NCBI RefSeq assembly: GCF_000526415.1
Contig: NZ_JAGA01000001.1
Coordinates: 372,001-436,000 of the forward strand
Origin: Kallotenue papyrolyticum
Lineage (GTDB): Bacteria; Chloroflexota; Chloroflexia; Chloroflexales; Kallotenuaceae
DNA length: 64,000 nt
Reading direction: 5' to 3'
A program made the position numbers and the translations under genes. Below the pieces are notes generated by a model. It saw only the letters and a list, made by a program, of their open reading frames with translations. It was not told the origin of the DNA and did no database searches. Position 1 is the first letter of the stretch, and every line of letters begins with the position of its first letter. Below, piece after piece: positions 1 through 8,264 of this stretch.

Positions 1-6
1 CAGAGC

Positions 7-606
7 ATGAGCACCGTGGTGATGCACAATGTGGTGTCGGTGGACGGCTTTATCGCCGACGACAACGACCAAGTCGGGCCGCTGTTCGACTGGTACTTCA
101 ACGGGGACGTTCCGTTGATTCCGGGCGAGATGGCTGAGCCGTCGCCGGGCGGCATGAAGGTCTCGAAGGCATCCTACGATTACATCCGCCCGATGTGGAA
201 CGCCATCGGCTCACTGGTGATTGGGCGGCGTCTCTTCGACCTGACCAACGGCTGGGAGGGCCGCCCGCCGGCAGGCGAGCACGTGGTCGTCGTCTCGCAC
301 CGGCCTAAGCCCGACGGGTGGCACCCTGAAGCGTCGTACCACTTCGTCGACGACGTAGAGCGGGCGATCGCGAAGGCCAGGGAGCTGGCCGGAGAGCGCA
401 CTGTCGCCGTGGCGGCGGGCGATGTCGGCGGCCAGGCGTTTGCCCTGGGGTTGGTGGACGAAGTGGCGATGGACATTGTGCCCGTGGTGTTCGGGTCGGG
501 CAAACGCTACTTCGGCAGCATCGAAGGCCAGCACCTGCTCGAGGAGCCTCACGTGCTCATCCAGGGCGACCGAGTGCTGCACCTGCGCTACCGGGTCCGC
601 CGATAG
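7..606 (+). CDS. Dihydrofolate reductase / RibD C-terminal-like family protein
   Basis: A 199-residue soluble protein of the RibD C-terminal (DHFR-like Rossmann) family, whose members are NADPH-dependent reductases of mostly unknown substrate. The start reads STVVMHNVVSVDGFIAD, the usual first beta strand of the family with an SxDGxIA motif. A mid-protein strand with LVIGRRLFDLTNGW and a C-terminal GGQAFALGLVDEVAMDIVPV match the NADPH-binding and closing strands. The length is normal for the group. The ATG lies six bases from the window edge, so its ribosome binding site and promoter cannot be seen. It is not folA itself; the physiological substrate is unknown. Confidence 0.8.
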   Translation: MSTVVMHNVVSVDGFIADDNDQVGPLFDWYFNGDVPLIPGEMAEPSPGGMKVSKASYDYIRPMWNAIGSLVIGRRLFDLTNGWEGRPPAGEHVVVVSHRPKPDGWHPEASYHFVDDVERAIAKARELAGERTVAVAAGDVGGQAFALGLVDEVAMDIVPVVFGSGKRYFGSIEGQHLLEEPHVLIQGDRVLHLRYRVRR

Positions 607-730
607 CCGGCCCTGGCCACCCATGCGCGAGCGAGTACGTATTGGTCGTCATCTAGCAACCTGCTCTGAGTCGTCAACGCGCTGCGCCGCTCGATCTGCC
701 CCTGGCAGCCAGCTAGATCGGAGACCGCTC

Positions 731-976
731 ATGGCGGCAAGGTACAAAATTCGGGTCAAAGGGCATCTGCCGCTGCACTGGTCGGCATGGCTGGAAGGTT
801 GCACCATCATCCACCACGCTAACGGTGAAACGGTCCTCGCCGGTTCGCTACGCGATCAGGCGGCGCTGTTCGGGCTGCTAGTGAAACTCCGCGATCTGGG
901 AGTAACGCTGCTGTCGGTGAATCAGATCGTGAGCCGCCCCGCGCGGCATCACCAATCCCGCCTGGGAAGGAGCACC
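731..976 (+). CDS. Small conserved domain without its own stop codon, in frame with the VOC gene
   Basis: The first 66 or so residues (MAARYKIRVKGHL...LLSVNQI) look like a short stand-alone protein common in Chloroflexota and Actinobacteria next to glyoxalase or transporter genes, with the pattern WSxWxxGxxI, GETxLxG, DQAALxGLLxKxRDLG. Its function is unknown. Such proteins normally end a few residues after the last helix; here no stop follows and the frame stays open through 976 into the VOC gene at 977. I see two readings: loss of the original stop giving a natural fusion (731-1414, 227 residues), or readthrough with independent starts. The VOC gene keeps its own ribosome binding site, which favours two original genes. 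Confidence 0.55.
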
Positions 977-1414
977 ATGGCACGGCTACGAATGGACAAC
1001 GTGCTGATCGTTGTCGACGACCTCGAGGCCGCCAAGGCCTTCTTCCTCGAACTCGGCCTCGAACTGGAGGGCGAGACGACCATCGAGGGCCCCTCGGTCG
1101 ATCGGCTGATCGGCCTCGAGGGCGTCCGCGCGACCCTTGTGCTGCTGCGCACGCCGGACGGCCACGGACGGATCGAGCTGGACAAGTTCCACACTCCACA
1201 GGCGAGCAGAACCGGGCCCCCGAATGCTCCGATGAACGAACTCGGCATCCGCCGCATCATGTTCGCCGTCGCCGACATCGATGACGTCGTAGCGCGCCTA
1301 CGCGCCCGCAGCGCCGAACTAGTCGGCGACGTAGTGCAATACGAGGAGACGGTTCGGCTCGCCTACGTCCGCGGCCCCGAAGGCATCATCGTCGGGCTCG
1401 CCGAGCTCGGGTAG
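977..1414 (+). CDS. VOC (glyoxalase/bleomycin-resistance) family protein
   Basis: A 145-residue protein of the vicinal oxygen chelate superfamily. It shows two beta-alpha-beta-beta-beta halves: the first begins MDNVLIVVDDLEAAKAFF with ELGLELEGE, the second ELGIRRIMFAVADIDDVVARL and ends with VRGPEGIIVGLAEL, the typical closing strand with its metal-site glutamate position. The substrate cannot be deduced; relatives include dioxygenases, lyases and antibiotic-binding proteins. The ATG at 977 is preceded by GGGAAGGAGCACC, a good ribosome binding site, so I take it as the original start although the frame is open upstream to 731. Confidence 0.8.
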   Translation: MARLRMDNVLIVVDDLEAAKAFFLELGLELEGETTIEGPSVDRLIGLEGVRATLVLLRTPDGHGRIELDKFHTPQASRTGPPNAPMNELGIRRIMFAVADIDDVVARLRARSAELVGDVVQYEETVRLAYVRGPEGIIVGLAELG

Positions 1415-1491
1415 CGTGTTCTCGCTTTGATTCAAACAAGCAGCGCGCCTTCAGAAAGCACGGCGTAGCATCCAGCACTCCGGGAGATTGT

Positions 1492-1665
1492 ATGGTCACG
1501 GCCTATACATTGTTCAAATTTCTTCACATCGTCGGCGCAATCGGTTGGCTTGGCGGGTTTCTCGCCTTCAGCATCATTAGCACGCGTTCCGCGCGCAAAA
1601 AGGATGCGGCGGTGCTGGCAGCCAGGGAGCGACTGATACGCGTGGCAGAAACGACGCTAGCCTGA
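1492..1665 (+). pseudogene. Truncated DUF2269-like membrane protein fragment
   Basis: Only 57 codons: MVTAYTLFKFLHIVGAIGWL followed by GGFLAFSIISTR and a short charged stretch, then TGA. The first transmembrane helix with HxxGAIGWLGG is the N-terminal signature of DUF2269-type four-helix membrane proteins, which normally have about 150 residues. The rest of the gene is absent: the next 55 bases hold no continuation in any frame I could find before the oxidoreductase at 1721. The intact relative at 2708 lies just beyond, so this may be a decayed paralogue left by duplication or deletion. A functional single-helix peptide cannot be excluded. Confidence 0.55.
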
Positions 1666-1720
1666 TCAGACGGCGCGGTCGGACATCCACAATGCTTATA
1701 GTGAGAGGAACGCAAAAGCC

Positions 1721-2695
1721 ATGACACCACCCCATCCCCTACGCTTCGGCATCCAGGCCGGGCCCGTTGACATCCCCTACACCGCGCGCCGGACGTATTG
1801 GCAGGAGGCCGAGCACCTCGGCTACGACTGGGCCTCGGTCGGCGATCACTTCATGCCCAACCCGATCTTCGGCGCGCGCGACACCGACCCATGGAGCGAG
1901 GCGTGGACCACGCTCGCGGCCCTGGCCGAAGCCACCACGCGCATCCGCATCGGTGTGCTCGTCACCAGCGTCGGCTTTCGCCACCCGGCGCTGCTGGCGA
2001 AGATGGCCGCGACCCTGGATGTAATCTCCGGCGGGCGGCTGGAGTTCGGCATTGGCGCAGGGTATCTGGAGGCCGAATACCGCATGTACGGCTTGCCCTT
2101 TCCGCCTGCCGCGGTCCGCCTTGCCCAGCTGGACGAGGCGATCCGGGTCTGCAAGCGGCTGTGGACGCAGGCACACGCCGATTTCGCGGGGAAGCAGTTC
2201 GCGCTCGTCGACGCGGTCTGCGAGCCGAAGCCGGTGCAACGGCCGCACCCGCCGATTTGGGTCGGCGGCGGCGGCGAGCAGAAAACCCTACGCATCGTCG
2301 CCGAACACGCCGATGGCTGGAACGCTTTCCCTGCCCCAATCGAGCAGCTCCAGCATAAGCTCGACGTGCTGCGCGGCCATTGCGATGCCGTTGGACGCGA
2401 TTACGGTGCGATCAGAAAGCAACTGGTCTGCACCGTGATTGTGCGTGCCGACGCGGCGCAGGTCGCGGTAGAGCTGGCGCGCTTCGCCGCGGAGCGCCGG
2501 GCACCGCCCGACCGGGCGCGGCAGATGGCGATCGCCGGCACGCCGGCACAGGTCACAGCGGCGCTGACCCCGTACATCAGCCTCGGCTTCGATATGTTTC
2601 TGCTGATGGAGCGCGCACCGCTCGACGACGAAACGCTGCACCTGTTTATGCACGAGGTCGCCCCGCGCCTGCGCGCGGCAGCCGGGCACGTGTAA
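1721..2695 (+). CDS. LLM-class (luciferase-like) F420-dependent oxidoreductase
   Basis: A 324-residue TIM-barrel protein of the bacterial luciferase-like superfamily, in the branch that generally uses coenzyme F420. Recognisable parts are the N-terminal barrel strand FGIQAGPVDIPY, ASVGDHFMP, the cofactor-site stretch RIGVLVTSVGFRHPALLAKM, GRLEFGIGAGYLEAEYRMYG, PKPVQRPHPPIWVGGGGEQK, and EHADGWNAF. The order and length match the TIGR03560-type F420 group. F420 biosynthesis genes occur at 48628-51670, supporting F420 rather than FMN as cofactor. It is followed after 12 bases by a membrane protein with an AGAGGAGA ribosome binding site, so the two are probably cotranscribed. Substrate unknown. 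Confidence 0.85.
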   Translation: MTPPHPLRFGIQAGPVDIPYTARRTYWQEAEHLGYDWASVGDHFMPNPIFGARDTDPWSEAWTTLAALAEATTRIRIGVLVTSVGFRHPALLAKMAATLDVISGGRLEFGIGAGYLEAEYRMYGLPFPPAAVRLAQLDEAIRVCKRLWTQAHADFAGKQFALVDAVCEPKPVQRPHPPIWVGGGGEQKTLRIVAEHADGWNAFPAPIEQLQHKLDVLRGHCDAVGRDYGAIRKQLVCTVIVRADAAQVAVELARFAAERRAPPDRARQMAIAGTPAQVTAALTPYISLGFDMFLLMERAPLDDETLHLFMHEVAPRLRAAAGHV

Positions 2696-2707
2696 TTAGA
2701 GGAGATA

Positions 2708-3295
2708 ATGATGCATGATCTCGCGACGCCGACGGTATCATCGGCGCGGGCGTGGCAATGGACGCCGCTGGTGCGCAAGTCGCTGACCGTCTTGCACGCC
2801 ATCTGCGGCATTGGATGGATGGGCGTCGATATCGCGGTGTTCGCGCTGCTGATGACCGCGCGCACCACCGATGACCCGGCGCTGGTGGCGAGCAGCTTCG
2901 ACGCCATCCGCATTATCGTGCCGCTGGCGGTGCCGGCGCTCAGCCTCGGCATGCTGGCGACGGGTGTGCTGCTGGGGTTGGGGACGCGCTGGGGGCTCAT
3001 TCGCTATTGGTGGGTGCTGGTAAAGTTGCTCATGGCGCTGGTGATGGTCGTCCTGGTGTTTGTCAGTCTGGTGCCGACGGTCAGCAGCATTAGTGTGCCC
3101 GTCCCCACTGCAGCCAGCGCCGACGAACTACGCGCGCGCCTCGGGCCGCTGCCGGACATGCTGCTGTTCCCGCCGATCGTGTCGTTCCTCATGCTGGGCA
3201 TCGCCACGATCCTTTCGATCTTCAAGCCCTGGCGACACACACCATGGAGCCGCAAGCCCGCTTCTGCATCGGGTAACGAAGTGCGAGCCGTATGA
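2708..3295 (+). CDS. DUF2269-like integral membrane protein
   Basis: A 195-residue protein with four predicted transmembrane helices, around residues 22-48, 66-90, 96-125 and 150-175. The first contains LHAICGIGWMGVDIAVFALL, the GxGWxG signature of DUF2269-like proteins; the last ends FLMLGIATILSIFKPW. Function is unknown for the family. The start is the first of two consecutive ATGs, placed five bases after AGGAGAT. Its stop overlaps the start of the decayed two-component gene by four bases (ATGA-type), suggesting the three once formed an operon. The remnant at 1492 seems to be a truncated relative. Confidence 0.7.
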   Translation: MMHDLATPTVSSARAWQWTPLVRKSLTVLHAICGIGWMGVDIAVFALLMTARTTDDPALVASSFDAIRIIVPLAVPALSLGMLATGVLLGLGTRWGLIRYWWVLVKLLMALVMVVLVFVSLVPTVSSISVPVPTAASADELRARLGPLPDMLLFPPIVSFLMLGIATILSIFKPWRHTPWSRKPASASGNEVRAV

Positions 3296-4351
3296 GCAGG
3301 CCGATCACCCCTCTCCACTTCCCCGGGCGCGCCGCGCTGGGTCGCGCCCTGCGGGCCGCGTGGACCCGACCAGCTGCCATCGATCTGCTGCTCGCGCTGC
3401 CTGTGGCAGTGGCGGTTGGAGGAGCGATCGGCATAGCGGAAGGATCCGGCACGCGGCAACCGACGCTGCTGGCCTATGCGCACGCGGCCTGCATCGGCGT
3501 GCTGGTGCTGGGGCGGCGGCGCTGGCCGATGGGGGTACTGCTGGCGTCACACGTCACGCTGCAGGCCTATTCCTTCTCGAACTTCCCCAGCTCTGGCCGG
3601 CGGTGGCGCTCGCCGTCGCCATGTATAGCGTCGCCGCGGCGGGCCACATCTGGTGGGCGCTGAGCATCGCGGTCTGGTACCTGGTCGTGCCGCCGGCGAT
3701 GGTTGCGCTGGGAGTGCTTGGGCCGCTGGTCATGGTGCTCGATGGGATCGTGCGCGATGGCGCGCTCTTGATCGCCGTGATGCTGTTCGGCAGCGCCATG
3801 CGCTCGCATCGGGCATCGCTGGCCGAGGTGGCCAAGCGCGTGCGGCGGACCGAGGAGGACCAGCGCCGCGCGGCGCAGGAATTGCGCGCCGCGCTGATTC
3901 AGCAGCAGATGTGCCCAAAGCGCTGCCGCCGCTCCCTGGCTGCAGACCTGCTGCACCTGCCGGATGGCCGCGTGATGCTCGTGGCCGGCGATGTGACCAC
4001 CTTTGGGCGCACCCGCTACCTCAGGCGCGCGATGGCGAGCGGGGCTGCGGTTTTTTGCTCAACGACGCCCCGGCAGCCGAACTTGTCGCCGCGATCGGGC
4101 GGGTGCTGCAGGGCAAGCAGGTGATCGACGCGGGGCTGGCGGCCTCGGCGCTAAGCGAGCCGGGCAATCCACTCACCGAGCGCGACGTGTTGCGTGAGGC
4201 GGCAGATGGCGCGACGATCCGCGAGGTGGCCGCCCACCTGCACCTCTCCGAGGGTACTGTGCGCAACTATTTGTCCAGCGCCATCCAGAAGCTTGCAGTG
4301 CGCAACCGAGTCGAAGCGGTGCACAACGCCGAACACAAGGCATGGCTGTAG
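3292..4351 (+). pseudogene. Chimeric remnant of a two-component system (sensor N-terminus joined to LuxR-type regulator C-terminus)
   Basis: Three reading frames must be joined. Frame one (3292 to about 3590) gives the membrane-sensor start with PVAVAVGGAIGIAEG and GVLVLGRRRWPMGVLLASHV. Frame two (about 3590 to 4050) continues with LWPAVALAVAMYSVAAAGH, more helices and the start of the dimerisation helix (RTEEDQRRAAQELRAALIQQQ region). It then passes into residues resembling the end of a receiver domain (VTTFGRTRYLRRAMASGA). Frame three (about 4050 to 4351) gives FLLNDAPAAELVAAIGRVL and a complete LuxR/NarL helix-turn-helix with LHLSEGTVRNYLSSAIQKL. The kinase catalytic domain and most of the receiver, including its phosphorylation site, are missing. 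I conclude that an adjacent sensor-regulator pair collapsed by internal deletion plus two frameshifts. Confidence 0.8.
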
Positions 4352-4418
4352 GATCGCGCACGGTGATGCGAGGTCGCGCTGCGGAGGTTAAAGTCGAAAC
4401 GGGAGGGAGTAGACGCGA

Positions 4419-4458
4419 TGATGCGCGCCTCCCCCTGGCCCGCGCGCAACGCGCATCA
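4419..4458. terminator. Possible stem-loop between convergent genes
   Basis: TGATGCGCG at 4419-4427 is complementary to CGCGCATCA at 4450-4458, a nine-pair perfect stem with a 22-base loop. It lies between the converging pseudogene (ends 4351) and the hibernation-factor gene (ends 4472). There is no clear U-run, so it may be only a weak or factor-assisted terminator. Confidence 0.3.
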
Positions 4459-4471
4459 AAGAGCGAGGCAC

Positions 4472-4804
4472 TCAGCGTTTGCGCTTGTACTCATCCTCGT
4501 GGCGCAGGCGCTCTTTGTAGGCCACCACCTGCCGGCGCAGTTCATCGAAGGCTTCGTCCAGCACGCTGCGCAGGGATGAACCCTCCTCCTGCGCCGTTAG
4601 CAGGTGGCCGGGCAGCGACAGGCGCAGGCTGACGCGCACGGCTTGTGGCAGCGCCCCCTCGTCCAACACCACGCGCAGCAAGACCTCATCTTGCGGAAAG
4701 TGCTCCAGCAGCGCATCCAGCCGGCGCTGTTCCGCTGCTACCAGTGTCTCAGCCACATCGGTCAGGTTCTCGTTAGGGGTATTGTTGGTGATCTGATAGC
4801 GCAT
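4472..4804 (-). CDS. hpf: Ribosome hibernation-promoting factor (HPF/RaiA) family protein
   Basis: A 110-residue protein of the HPF/RaiA (sigma-54 modulation) family, short form. The beta-alpha-beta-beta-beta-alpha fold is recognisable: MRYQITNNTPNENLTDVAE, a helix, VLLRVVLDEG, RVSLRLSLPGHLLTAQEEG, and a last helix with SVLDEAFDELRRQVVAYKER followed by a basic tail. These proteins bind the 30S subunit and inactivate ribosomes in stationary phase or stress. I chose the start at 4804 because a near-perfect GGAGGAGCCG site lies directly upstream; an open frame reaches 4882 without such a site. The long dimerising C-terminal domain of long HPF is absent. Confidence 0.75.
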   Translation of the reverse strand: MRYQITNNTPNENLTDVAETLVAAEQRRLDALLEHFPQDEVLLRVVLDEGALPQAVRVSLRLSLPGHLLTAQEEGSSLRSVLDEAFDELRRQVVAYKERLRHEDEYKRKR

Positions 4805-4897
4805 CGGCTCCTCCAAAAAGCAGAGAACTCCGCTCCGCCAGACGGCAAAAAGCGGGCCACCGCTGGTAGCCCACCGGCACACGTGGACATGTTCGTG

Positions 4898-6148
4898 CTA
4901 AGCCGCTGCGTGGTTGGCGCGCGCTGCTCGCTGGCGCGCCATGGCAAAGGCGATACCGTCCTGCAGCGAATGGTAGGTCATGATCCCATCCAGGCCAATG
5001 CCCAGACTTACCAGGGTTTGCGCCACTTCCGGACGGATGCCGGTCAGCACCACCTCAGCGCCCAGCAGCCGCACCGCCTGGGCAGCGCGGATCAGCGCAT
5101 CGGCCACCTGGGTATTAACCGTGGGCACGCCGGTGATGTCGATGATCGCGAGTTGCGCCCGATGCTGCTGCACGCCGTGCAACAGCGTCTCCAGGGCACG
5201 TTGGGCCCGCTGTGCATCGACCGTGCCGATCAACGGCATAACGACTATCCCGCTGCCGGCCGGAAAGAGCGGTGTTGATAGCTCGGCCAGCACGGCGGCC
5301 TGCGCGCGGATGACCTCTTCCTGCAGCGCGCTGCGGCGGAGCGCCTCTTCGGCGAGGCGGCGGTCGGTAATGTCCTCGGCAATGCCGACAATGCGCTGCA
5401 CTGCCCCACGCGCATCACGCACCGGAAAGGCGCGGTCGCGGATCCAGCGTACGCTGCCGTCCGGTCGCACAACGCGGTATTCTTCGTCGTAGGTGCCTTC
5501 GGCCTGCCTGGCGACGGCGGCCTGCACGCGGGCGCGATCCTCGGCATGAATCGCTTCCATAAACGAGGCCGGATCGGCATAGACACTGGCGCAGGAACGC
5601 CCCCAGATCTGTTCGTAGGCCGGACTGACGTAGATCAGCGTGTGTGTGCGCGCATCCACGATCCAGAAGACCTCCTGGATGTTTTCGGCCAGCTGGCGGA
5701 AATGTTCCTCGCGCTGGCGCACCTCCGCTTCGATGGCACGTAGTGCCGTGATATCGCGGAGGTGGATCAGCACACCACGCTCAGCATCCAGCGGGTAGGC
5801 CAGCACACTGAGCGCGACCCACGTCGTCAGCCCATCATAGTTGTGCTGACATTGCATCAGCTCGAACGCATTCTGCTGGTGCGCCACACCGTTGTGGATC
5901 GCCACCTCCAGCTCACGGCGCGTTGCCTCGTCCAGATCAAACAAACGGCGCGCACACGTCAGAAACGACGCGCCCGGTGCCAATCCGGCTTGTTCCAACG
6001 CCTCCTTGGCAAAGGTGTACTGCCAGGCGGCGTTCAGACACAGGATCATGCCGTCGGGATCCAGAATGGCCATCGCGTCCGGCAGACGCTGGAAGAGCGC
6101 ATCAAACGATGCGTAGGCGGCAGCGCGACCAACAGCAGCATCGGCCAT
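4898..6148 (-). CDS. PAS-PAS-STAS regulator, RsbR-like stressosome-type protein
   Basis: 416 residues with an N-terminal PAS domain (about 12-130, LPDAMAILDPDGMILCLN), a second PAS with PAC (about 145-270, ending GIAEDITDRRLAEEAL), a short coiled linker containing ELSTPLFPAGSGIVVMPLIG, and a C-terminal STAS domain (about 295-405). RsbR/RsbS proteins form stressosomes in which STAS threonines are phosphorylated by an RsbT kinase. The STAS strand here reads LAIIDITGVPTVNTQVADAL, which keeps the threonine after VN and an earlier one in ITGV. No rsbS, rsbT or rsbU gene is adjacent. Haem- and flavin-binding PAS relatives exist, but the ligand cannot be inferred. Confidence 0.85.
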   Translation of the reverse strand: MADAAVGRAAAYASFDALFQRLPDAMAILDPDGMILCLNAAWQYTFAKEALEQAGLAPGASFLTCARRLFDLDEATRRELEVAIHNGVAHQQNAFELMQCQHNYDGLTTWVALSVLAYPLDAERGVLIHLRDITALRAIEAEVRQREEHFRQLAENIQEVFWIVDARTHTLIYVSPAYEQIWGRSCASVYADPASFMEAIHAEDRARVQAAVARQAEGTYDEEYRVVRPDGSVRWIRDRAFPVRDARGAVQRIVGIAEDITDRRLAEEALRRSALQEEVIRAQAAVLAELSTPLFPAGSGIVVMPLIGTVDAQRAQRALETLLHGVQQHRAQLAIIDITGVPTVNTQVADALIRAAQAVRLLGAEVVLTGIRPEVAQTLVSLGIGLDGIMTYHSLQDGIAFAMARQRAARANHAAA

Positions 6149-6216
6149 GATTCACCCTCGAACGTGTTTGCAGCAAACCGATGCTGCTACTGTAGCCAGT
6201 CCACGCCGGTGCTGTC

Positions 6217-6245
6217 CACCGCCCAAAAGTCCTGTCCGGGCGGTG
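6217..6245 (-). terminator. Stem-loop after the salvage operon
   Basis: CACCGCCC (6217-6224) pairs with GGGCGGTG (6238-6245) around a 13-base loop, about 30 bases past the stop of the last gene of the minus-strand operon. No U-run follows, so this is a candidate factor-dependent end or 3-prime protecting hairpin rather than a classical terminator. Confidence 0.35.
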
Positions 6246-6276
6246 CTGTTTGGATGAGCATCAATCGCCAAGGCGC

Positions 6277-7314
6277 TTACAGCGTACGTGTCACCTTCTG
6301 CAGCCCGCGCGGCAGGTCCGGATCGAGGCGTTTGGCCAGTGCCAGACGCAACGCCAGCAACTGTCCCGGCAGGATCGTGGTGATCGGGCTGAGCCACTCC
6401 GGCACGCTCACCGCCAGCGGCAGCCAGGTGGTGGCCCAGGGGCGCACACGCTGATCATCGCTGATGATCAACAGTTCGGCTTCGCGCTGCCGCAGCACCT
6501 CGGCCAGTGCCAGCAGATCGTCGAACGGTGCTCCACGCGGCATGAGCAGCACCACCGGCAGGCCGGGCGCGACCGTAGCAATCGGGCCGTGGCGAAAATC
6601 CGCCGAGGAGTAGGCGTTGGCCATCACATAGGTGAGTTCTTTGAGTTTGAGCGCCAGTTCGAAGGCGGTGGCATAGTTGAAGCCGCGGCCGATCACCACC
6701 ACCTGCTCCATGTAGCGGTAGCGCTCGGCGCGCGCTGCCGCCGCCTGCTCAGCGCCCTCCAGCACGGCGGCCACCGCCTGCGGCAGACGTTCGATCTCGG
6801 CCATGCGCTCGCGGTCGCCGTTCCAGGCTGCCGCCAGCAACGCCAGTGCGGTCAACTGCGCGGTGTAGGTTTTGGTGGCGGCCACGCTCTGCTCCGCGCC
6901 GGCATGCAGCTCGATCACATGGTCGGCAGCGCGCGCCAGCGGTGAGGTCCCATCGTTGGTGATCGCCAGCGTGGGCCGCCCCTGGCGCCGGCCCTCGTCC
7001 AGCACGGCGACGATGTCGGGCGACTGCCCCGACTGCGAGATGCCCACTACCAGCGCGTCGCGCAGCCGCGGCGGCTGGCCGTAGATCGTATAGAGCGATG
7101 GCGTGGCCAGTGCCACCGGATAGCCAGCCAGCGCCGCCCAGGCATAGGTGGCGTAGGTTGCGGCATGGTCGGAGGTGCCGCGCGCCGCGATCAGCGCATA
7201 GCTGAAAGGCGGCAGACTCGCCACGATGCGCCGGATATGCTCGCGCTCGCGTTCGATCAGCCGGGCGATCACCTGCGGCTGACTCATGATCTCCTGATGC
7301 AATACGCTGGTCAT
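6277..7314 (-). CDS. SIS-domain amino-sugar phosphate isomerase/deaminase (GlmS C-terminal / NagB-II-like)
   Basis: 345 residues with two SIS domains and no glutamine amidotransferase domain, so it resembles the isomerase half of GlmS and the AgaS/NagB-II deaminases. Key stretches are ALIAARGTSDHAATYATYAW, VVGISQSGQSPDIVAVLDEG (sugar-phosphate loop), AGAEQSVAATKTYTAQLTAL, and in the second half GRGFNYATAFELALKLKEL and SADFRHGPIA. The likely reaction is glucosamine-6-phosphate to fructose-6-phosphate plus ammonia, the last step of amino-sugar salvage. It is the terminal gene of the operon, seven bases after the sugar kinase. The start at 7314 follows GAGGAACCT; the frame is open further upstream but inside the kinase gene. 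Confidence 0.8.
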   Translation of the reverse strand: MTSVLHQEIMSQPQVIARLIEREREHIRRIVASLPPFSYALIAARGTSDHAATYATYAWAALAGYPVALATPSLYTIYGQPPRLRDALVVGISQSGQSPDIVAVLDEGRRQGRPTLAITNDGTSPLARAADHVIELHAGAEQSVAATKTYTAQLTALALLAAAWNGDRERMAEIERLPQAVAAVLEGAEQAAAARAERYRYMEQVVVIGRGFNYATAFELALKLKELTYVMANAYSSADFRHGPIATVAPGLPVVLLMPRGAPFDDLLALAEVLRQREAELLIISDDQRVRPWATTWLPLAVSVPEWLSPITTILPGQLLALRLALAKRLDPDLPRGLQKVTRTL

Positions 7315-7321
7315 AGGTTCC

Positions 7322-8257
7322 TCATCGGTGCAGATCAAGCGATCGTTGTGCGATGCATAGCGCGCCCTGCGCCGGGTCACTAACGATCTGCTGCGGCCCC
7401 AGTGGCACGCCAATGGCGGCATCCAGCGCGGCGCGCAGCCTGGGCGAGGCGGTGAGCAGCCCGCCGCCTAGCGCCAGCGGCGGCGCATGCAGGTCGAGCC
7501 GGCGCATCACGGCCTCAACCAGCCGCGCCAGCTCTTCCGCGGCGCTACGGACCAGCGCGGCGGCATGCGCATCGCCGGCTTCGGCCAGCTCCAACACCAC
7601 GCGCGCCAACCCGGCGATCGCGGCCCTAGTCATCTCTGGATGGTACACATAGCCGATCAGCTCGCTCGCGTCGCCAAGTTGCCAGGCCGTCAGGATCGCC
7701 TGCAGCAGCGCCTGCGCATCTGCGCGGCCGTCGGCGGTCTGCGTCGCCAGGCGCAGCGCACGCAGCGCCAGATCGTAGCCACTGCCTTCGTCGCCCAGCA
7801 GGTAGCCCCAACCGCCTGCGCGCGCCACGCGGCCATCTGGCGCGCGGCCATAGGCGATCGATCCGGTGCCGCAGATCAGTGCCACGCCCCAGCCGGCGGG
7901 CGTGCCGCCGGCCAGCACCAGCTCGGCATCGTTGACGATCGCCCAGCGCGCGGCCAGGCCCTGCTCGCGCACCCAGGCGTCGAAGCGCGCCGCGTCCGCC
8001 GGCCGATCAACCCCGGCCAGCCCCAGGCAGGCCGCGGCGACGCGGGGCATACCGGCATAGCCCGCCTGCTGCGCCGCCTGCTGCGCCGCCGCCAGGATCG
8101 CCGCTGTCGCCGCGGCAAAGCCCACCGCCTGGTAGTTGCTGGACGGCGCGCTCCCGGCTCCCAGCACACGTCCGGCGCGATCCGCCAGCAGCGCGCGCGT
8201 CTTGGAGCCACCGCCATCGACACCCAGAATCAGATCGGCGATCGGTTGCTGGACCAT
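7322..8257 (-). CDS. BadF/BcrA-type N-acetylhexosamine kinase (NagK/MurK-like)
   Basis: 311 residues of the BadF/BadG/BcrA/BcrD ATPase family within the actin-like kinases. The phosphate-1 loop is LILGVDGGGSKTRALLAD, followed by CLGLAGVDRPAD, IVNDAELVLAGG (phosphate-2 region with its aspartate), ALICGTGSIAYG and LGDEGSGYDLALRAL. Relatives phosphorylate N-acetylglucosamine (NagK), and the Clostridium acetobutylicum enzyme MurK, also beside MurQ, accepts both MurNAc and GlcNAc. Its place directly after murQ therefore suggests MurNAc and/or GlcNAc 6-phosphorylation. Specificity cannot be decided from sequence, so I give no symbol. The start at 8257 lies seven bases after the murQ stop. Confidence 0.85.
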   Translation of the reverse strand: MVQQPIADLILGVDGGGSKTRALLADRAGRVLGAGSAPSSNYQAVGFAAATAAILAAAQQAAQQAGYAGMPRVAAACLGLAGVDRPADAARFDAWVREQGLAARWAIVNDAELVLAGGTPAGWGVALICGTGSIAYGRAPDGRVARAGGWGYLLGDEGSGYDLALRALRLATQTADGRADAQALLQAILTAWQLGDASELIGYVYHPEMTRAAIAGLARVVLELAEAGDAHAAALVRSAAEELARLVEAVMRRLDLHAPPLALGGGLLTASPRLRAALDAAIGVPLGPQQIVSDPAQGALCIAQRSLDLHR

Positions 8258-8264
8258 GCTGCGC

